Shown here one piece after another: positions 59,286 to 64,000 of a stretch of 64,000 nt of DNA; the stretch's first letter is position 1, and each line of letters opens with the position of its first letter. A model generated the notes under the pieces. That model did not search any database and had not been told where the DNA came from. It saw only the letters and a list, made by a program, of their open reading frames with translations. The DNA is from Vibrio sp. RE86. Lineage in GTDB: Bacteria; Pseudomonadota; Gammaproteobacteria; Enterobacterales; Vibrionaceae. Where the stretch lies: the NCBI RefSeq assembly GCF_013114545.1, contig NZ_VTXI01000019.1, positions 23,308 through 87,307 of the forward strand, in the 5' to 3' direction. The position numbers and the translations under genes are program-made.

Positions 59286-62200
59286 TTAACTCAGCTCACC
59301 ATGCGAAGTACGCGCTTTGACATCGTGGCTCAATTCTCTGTTTAGCTCCGCTTCCACATGACCTGGCGCTTGAGTGCTTGCCGAGATCAAACGATACATA
59401 GCAGGGATAACAAACAGCGTCACCAAGGTCGCAAAGCCCATACCAAAGAAGATCACCGTACCAACCGCCACTCGGCTCTCGTAGCCCGCACCTGTAGACA
59501 TAATCAGAGGAATCGCGCCAGCAAGCGTTGTAAATGCCGTCATCATAATCGGGCGTAAGCGGCGTGCTGATGCATCAACAATCGCTTTTTCAAACTCAAT
59601 ACCACGGTCACGAAGCTGGTTGGCAAACTCGACAATCAAGATACCGTTTTTGGTCACCATACCAATCAGCATGATCATACCAATCTGACTATAGATATTG
59701 AGCCCTTGCCCCATTATAAATAGACCAAGGAAGCCGCCAAATACGCCCATAGGCACGGTAAACATTACAACCAGCGGGTTAATAAAGCTTTCAAACTGCG
59801 CTGCTAAAACTAAGTAAGCCACCAGCAATGCAAGAGCAAAGACAACAAGGATGCTCGATTGATTCTCTTTGTAGTCTTTAGACTCACCCGAATAGCTTAC
59901 AGAAATATCACCCGGCAGAATGTCAATCGCTTGCTGATCTAAGAAATCTAGCGCCTCACCTAGCGTGTAACCATCAGAGAGGTTCGCCGTAATCGTCACC
60001 GATTTTTGCTTGTTGTAGTGAGACAGTCGAATGGATGATGCCACCTCTTCAATCTTAGTGACCGCATCAAGCGTCACTAACTCACCTGACGAAGTACGCA
60101 TGTAAATCTGGCTCAAGTCAGCCGCATTGTTAAAGCTGTCTTCATCGCCACGCAGGTAAACATCATACTCTTCACCGCGCTCGACAAACGTTGTTTCGCT
60201 CTTACCACCTAGCATGATCTCTAGCGTTTCAGAAATCTCCTGAACACTAATGCCTAACTCAGCCGCACGCTGTTTATCAACAGAAACAACAAGCTCTGGT
60301 GTTTTCTCAGAGTAGTTGATGTCAGCTCCTTCCATAAACGGCGACTCTTCTGCTATCTGCTCTAGTTTCTCTGCCCATGTTTTTAGCTCTGCATAGTCAG
60401 AACCACCTAACACAAACTGTACAGGTTCACTCGAACCACCACGGAAACCAGGCATAAATGGGAATACGCGCACATCTGGAATGCCAGCGAGAGCTTTACG
60501 CACTTGTCCTAATGACTCTTGAGCCGTTACATCGCGGTCATTCCAGTCATCGAGAATCATAATAACAAAACCCGTCTGATCACCCGCGTTGCCACCAAAT
60601 GCTGGCGACTGGATACTGAATGACTTCAGGAAGCCTTGTCCGAGCAGAGGCATTAAACGCCCTTCGACAATATCCATGTTCGCTGCCATGCGGTTATAAC
60701 TGGTCGCATCAGCACCACGAACGAAGGCAAAAATAACACCTCGGTCTTCAGAGGGTGTAAGCTGCGCAGGTACTTGTTGCATCAGTCCCCAGCTGCCGCC
60801 AATACATGACATGATGATAACCGGAGCTGCCCATTTCCACTTCAAAGCGCCTTTAAGAACTTTGCGGTAACCAGATTCTAAACGACCAAACATGCGATCG
60901 ATAAACTGGTTAAATCGATTCGGTTTTACATTCGCTTTAAGAAGCTTACTGCCAAGGACCGGCGTAAGCGTTAATGCAATCAACGATGAGAAGATTACCG
61001 ACATCGCAAGCAATACAGAGAACTCAGTAAACAGCAGGCCTACCATGCCATCCATAAACGAGATTGGCAGGAATACCATCACCAGTACCAAGGTAGTAGC
61101 AATAACAGCAAAGCCAACCTCACGCGTCCCTTTATAAGCAGCAAGTAGAGGCTTCTCACCGTTCTCGATATGATGGAAGATATTTTCAACCACAACGATC
61201 GCATCATCCACAACCAAGCCAATCGACAAGATGAGTGCCATCAGGGTGATCAGGTTGATTGAGAAGCCAAAGTAATAGGCGGCAATAAACGATGAAATCA
61301 AAGAGACAGGTACCGTAACCGCAGGGATTAGGGTTGCACGAGCCTGACCAATGAAAATATACAGAACCAGTATCACTAGGCCGCCAGTGATGAATAGCGT
61401 GCTGTACACTTCAGCGATCGAACGTTCGATGAATACTGTTGAGTCGTAATCAATCGCCAGTCGCGTACCTTCTGGCAAGAACTGCTGGATATCTTCAACT
61501 TGCTTATGAACCAACGAGGCCACTTCAAGTGGGTTTGCATCCGATTGCGGCACAATCCCCATACTTACATTGACGACACCATCACTCTTAAAGGTAGAGT
61601 TTTCGTTTTCTGCGCCAATGTAAACATCAGCGACATCTTTTAAATAGATAGGAGAGCTGTCGCTCGCGCGCTTCACGACTAAGTATTCAAAATCTTCTGC
61701 TTGGTTGTAGCTACGCGCCGTGCGTACAGACATAACAATCTGGTCGTTACGCACTTCGCCGCCTGGGCTCTCGATATTTTCACTGCGCAGGGCTGAAGTG
61801 ATGTCTGTTGTTGTAACGCCACGCCCCGCCATTTGCTCAGGCTTTAGCTTCACGTACATTACTTTGTACAAGCCGCCCGACACATCCACTGAGCTAACGC
61901 CTGAAATCAAACTGAAACGGTCGAGAAGCACTCGGTCAACATAATCGGTTAACTGAGTACGGTCCATCTCTGACGAGCTGAGGTTGATGTAAAGTGACGC
62001 CTCCCCTGAGCCATTGTTCTTATATACAATTGGATCGTCGGCTTCATCAGGTAACGAACGTTGTGCGCGCGCAACCGCATCACGCACGTCACTCACACCC
62101 GTGTTTAAGTCGTAACCGAGTTCAAAAGTAATCGTAATACGCGACATGCTATTGCGCGTTGTTGATGAAATCTCATCAATCCCACTGATCCCTGAAAGCT

Positions 62201-62408
62201 GATCCTCTAGATTCGAGGTAATTTGGCTTTCGATGATCGTCGCAGACGCACCTTCATAACGAGTACTGATAGAGACAACCGGACTCTCAATGTCAGGCAT
62301 CTCACGTACTGCAAGCTTACTAAACGAGACTATACCAAAGACACATAACAGCAAACTTAAAACAAAAGCCGCCACTGGCCTCTTTACAGACACATCAGAT
62401 AACAGCAT
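59286..62408 (-). CDS. RND-family multidrug efflux transporter (HAE1 type)
   Basis: Inner membrane pump that drives drug or bile-type compounds out with a periplasmic adaptor and a TolC-like channel, powered by proton flow. It has 1040 residues with 12 membrane helices and two large periplasmic loops. The N-terminus LLSDVSVKRPVAAFVLSLLL and TM4 with the proton-relay aspartates GLVVDDAIVVVENIFHH are typical. The C-terminal half has the matching GMVTKNGILIVEF and SARRLRPIMMTAF. Its start overlaps the adaptor stop by one base. No outer membrane factor is present here, so TolC is the likely exit. Vibrio species have several such pairs (Vex/Vme); I cannot say which one this is. Confidence 0.93.
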   Translation of the reverse strand: MLLSDVSVKRPVAAFVLSLLLCVFGIVSFSKLAVREMPDIESPVVSISTRYEGASATIIESQITSNLEDQLSGISGIDEISSTTRNSMSRITITFELGYDLNTGVSDVRDAVARAQRSLPDEADDPIVYKNNGSGEASLYINLSSSEMDRTQLTDYVDRVLLDRFSLISGVSSVDVSGGLYKVMYVKLKPEQMAGRGVTTTDITSALRSENIESPGGEVRNDQIVMSVRTARSYNQAEDFEYLVVKRASDSSPIYLKDVADVYIGAENENSTFKSDGVVNVSMGIVPQSDANPLEVASLVHKQVEDIQQFLPEGTRLAIDYDSTVFIERSIAEVYSTLFITGGLVILVLYIFIGQARATLIPAVTVPVSLISSFIAAYYFGFSINLITLMALILSIGLVVDDAIVVVENIFHHIENGEKPLLAAYKGTREVGFAVIATTLVLVMVFLPISFMDGMVGLLFTEFSVLLAMSVIFSSLIALTLTPVLGSKLLKANVKPNRFNQFIDRMFGRLESGYRKVLKGALKWKWAAPVIIMSCIGGSWGLMQQVPAQLTPSEDRGVIFAFVRGADATSYNRMAANMDIVEGRLMPLLGQGFLKSFSIQSPAFGGNAGDQTGFVIMILDDWNDRDVTAQESLGQVRKALAGIPDVRVFPFMPGFRGGSSEPVQFVLGGSDYAELKTWAEKLEQIAEESPFMEGADINYSEKTPELVVSVDKQRAAELGISVQEISETLEIMLGGKSETTFVERGEEYDVYLRGDEDSFNNAADLSQIYMRTSSGELVTLDAVTKIEEVASSIRLSHYNKQKSVTITANLSDGYTLGEALDFLDQQAIDILPGDISVSYSGESKDYKENQSSILVVFALALLVAYLVLAAQFESFINPLVVMFTVPMGVFGGFLGLFIMGQGLNIYSQIGMIMLIGMVTKNGILIVEFANQLRDRGIEFEKAIVDASARRLRPIMMTAFTTLAGAIPLIMSTGAGYESRVAVGTVIFFGMGFATLVTLFVIPAMYRLISASTQAPGHVEAELNRELSHDVKARTSHGELS

Positions 62409-63478
62409 TAGTTAGCCCCTTCTTGACTCTTTTGTGCCGTTTTTGGACGTCCGTCGCTGCCTAATTCGCTGACAGCCACACCATCACGCATGTTTACAAT
62501 ACCTTGAACGACAATCTTTTCGCCGATGTTTAGGCCTTCCTCGATAACCACTTGGTTTTCAACTCGAGCGCCTAAAATCACTTGAGTGCGCTTCGCTTTA
62601 TTATCGTCACCGACAACGTAAACAAAACGTTTAGTGCCCGAGTACTCCAGAGCCTGTACAGGGATAATTGGCGCTTCAATCGCAGGGAAATCCATATCAG
62701 CCGAAACCAGCATGCCTGGTTTTAGATATTGCTCAGGGTTCTCAAAGTGAATTCGAACGCGCAAATTCAGTGTTTCGGCGTTAATACGAGAATCAATACC
62801 AACCACTTCGCCTTCAAAGATTTGCCCAGACCAAGCCGCCGTTGTTGCTGTTACCTTCATACCTTGTGACAGTTGAGAGAGGTAACGCTCAGGCACTTGT
62901 AAGTCGAGCTGCATGACAGAAAGATCATCAAGTGTCAGCAGTTCATCACCGACACTGACCATTTTTCCGCGGCTAAAATCGATAAAACCGACTGTGCCAT
63001 TAAATGGCGCGGCAATATGGAGGTCTTTTAACTCAGCATTCGCCGCATCTAGGCGTGCTTGGGCTATATCGACACTGGCTTTTTGAGCGTCGATTTCAGT
63101 TTGAGTGATCGCGTTGCGCTTCACCAAACGTTCAAATTCTTTCAGTTTACGTTGTTCATCTTTAAGGTAAGCGTTCGCTTCGGTCACTGCAGCACGTGCT
63201 TTATCATCATTTAATTGGATTAAAAGCTGCCCTTTTTGCACATTTTGGTTCGCGCTAACGGCAATCACATCAACCTTACCTGTGACTTCAGGCGAAATCG
63301 CAACCGACTGTTCAGCATCCAACTTACCGACAAGTGAAAGAGACTGGGAAACTTGATGAGTTTGCACTTGCTCAGTAACAACAGTGACGCTCGATGGCCC
63401 TTTCCTTTTCGCCAGAGCAGCAGGAGAGGCAGCCAAAATAGATAAAGCGACTAGACTCAGAATAATTTTGTTTTTCAT
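62408..63478 (-). CDS. RND efflux periplasmic adaptor (membrane fusion protein)
   Basis: Links the pump to the outer membrane channel. It has 356 residues from ATG 63478, with signal peptide MKNKIILSLVALSILAASPA followed by ALA. There is no lipobox cysteine, so it is probably anchored by its own N-terminus or free in the periplasm. Order of domains: barrel-sandwich half (VSQSLSLVGKLDAEQ, GKVDVIAVSANQNVQKGQLL), an alpha hairpin (about 100-150, DEQRKLKEFERLVKRNAITQTEID), the second sandwich half (APFNGTVGFIDFSRGKMVSVGD) and beta-barrel domains. The frame is open 21 codons upstream, without support. Confidence 0.92.
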   Translation of the reverse strand: MKNKIILSLVALSILAASPAALAKRKGPSSVTVVTEQVQTHQVSQSLSLVGKLDAEQSVAISPEVTGKVDVIAVSANQNVQKGQLLIQLNDDKARAAVTEANAYLKDEQRKLKEFERLVKRNAITQTEIDAQKASVDIAQARLDAANAELKDLHIAAPFNGTVGFIDFSRGKMVSVGDELLTLDDLSVMQLDLQVPERYLSQLSQGMKVTATTAAWSGQIFEGEVVGIDSRINAETLNLRVRIHFENPEQYLKPGMLVSADMDFPAIEAPIIPVQALEYSGTKRFVYVVGDDNKAKRTQVILGARVENQVVIEEGLNIGEKIVVQGIVNMRDGVAVSELGSDGRPKTAQKSQEGAN

Positions 63479-63661
63479 GGTTAGATTCTGCTTAAATAAA
63501 CTCGTTGTATTGTATCCGCTAATTAACATTCTGAACGTCAAGTAATGTAAAGAGCGAGAAATATTATGTAAGTAAAGCCGTTGATTGTTTGAGCTTTATG
63601 CTCAATTCCTACCATCTTTGCCCAAAAAGGCACCATTCGATTCGAAATTATAAGAAAACGC

Positions 63662-63689
63662 TTTACAGCTTGAGCGAGTTTGCTATGAT
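63662..63689 (+). promoter_or_regulatory. tRNA-Tyr promoter
   Basis: TTTACA (63662-63667), 16-base spacer, TATGAT (63684-63689), followed by CGCTCCGC, a GC-rich discriminator typical of stringently controlled tRNA promoters. Confidence 0.65.
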
Positions 63690-63746
63690 TCGCTCCGCAC
63701 TTGAGAGATGAGTTGGGAAATCATCAATTAAGTATAAAAACACCCT

Positions 63747-63831
63747 GGAGGGGTTCCCGAGTGGCCAAAGGGATCAGACTGTAAATCTGCTGGCACTGCC
63801 TTCGATGGTTCGAATCCGTCCCCCTCCACCA
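63747..63831 (+). tRNA. tRNA-Tyr (GTA)
   Basis: An 85-base class II tRNA with encoded CCA. Acceptor GGAGGGG pairs with CCCCTCC, the anticodon loop is CTGTAAA with GTA, a variable arm is present, and the T arm is GGTTCGAATCC. Confidence 0.97.
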
Positions 63832-63918
63832 TATTCTTTCTGATGTTTACTCCTTTTAAACGTTAGAACAACTTGATTGTTAGGTTGGGAAACTCACAAT
63901 TAAGTATAAAAATACCCT

Positions 63919-64000
63919 GGAGGGGTTCCCGAGTGGCCAAAGGGATCAGACTGTAAATCTGCTGGCACTGCCTTCGATGGTTCGAATCCGTCCCCCTCCA
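63919..64000 (+). tRNA. tRNA-Tyr (GTA), second copy, cut before CCA
   Basis: Identical to the first copy over all 82 visible bases; the window ends at the discriminator base. The two start points are 172 bases apart. Confidence 0.96.

Larger units (their letters stand above)
63713..64000 (+). repeat. Tandem tRNA-Tyr repeat including leader
   Basis: Not only the tRNA but also about 35 bases before it (GTTGGGAAA ... CAATTAAGTATAAAAA, then ACCCT) are repeated with few changes, showing unit duplication of about 172 bases. More copies may follow beyond the window. Confidence 0.85.

Noticed and set aside
1..64000. CRISPR arrays, prophage, integron or insertion-sequence genes
   Set aside because: No regularly spaced repeats, transposase, integrase or phage structural genes were seen. 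The tRNA-Tyr duplication is a plain tandem repeat with no adjacent integrase in the window.

Overview
The window is a chromosomal segment of a marine gamma-proteobacterium, almost certainly a Vibrio. The evidence is the hemH-adk-htpG-toxR-toxS cluster with toxR divergent from htpG, OmpU/ChiP-type porins, a ChiP-like porin next to ligA, and tandem tRNA-Tyr genes. Species cannot be fixed from sequence alone. No phage, insertion sequence, integron or CRISPR array was seen. Most of the window is core genome, with lineage-variable envelope, metal and regulator genes between core blocks.

Left part (1-24 kb): the 5' part of gltX; a porin followed by a DUF2057 protein; a copper module (CueR-type promoter, copA, copG); a beta-barrel protein; a second membrane-anchored ToxR-like regulator; a KdgM-like porin; hemH, adk, htpG, toxRS; a TSUP exporter and a SelW-like thioredoxin-fold protein; yfcE; a four-gene overlapping operon of two DUF1538 membrane proteins, a PII-like protein and a CBS-pair protein; yfcH, an SDR oxidoreductase, a 21-residue membrane peptide ORF, cnoX, and qmcA with its NfeD partner.

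Middle (24-36 kb): a short secreted-protein gene, a second porin/DUF2057 pair (the porin looks like chitoporin), ligA and zipA facing away from cysZ-cysK, then the phosphotransferase genes ptsH, ptsI and crr. Hairpins lie between ptsH and ptsI and between ptsI and crr.

Right part (36-64 kb): ubiF divergent from miaB-ybeZ-ybeY-corC-lnt, then ybeL divergent from leuS-lptE-holA-rsfS-rlmH-mrdA-rodA-rlpA-dacA-ybeD-lipB-lipA. This block covers tRNA modification and charging, ribosome maturation, lipoprotein acylation, LPS assembly, rod-shape peptidoglycan synthesis and lipoate synthesis. nadD, which sits between holA and rsfS in E. coli, is absent here. After it come a small lipoprotein, glyA with a PurR operator and two tandem terminators, a YitT-family protein, an RND efflux pair, and two tandem tRNA-Tyr genes, the last cut by the window end. 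A hairpin-led intergenic repeat occurs on both sides of glyA/yitT.

The items most worth following up are the DUF1538/PII/CBS operon, the duplicated porin-hairpin-DUF2057 arrangement, the 21-residue membrane ORF with its own terminator, and a terminator-like hairpin inside the first codons of lnt.
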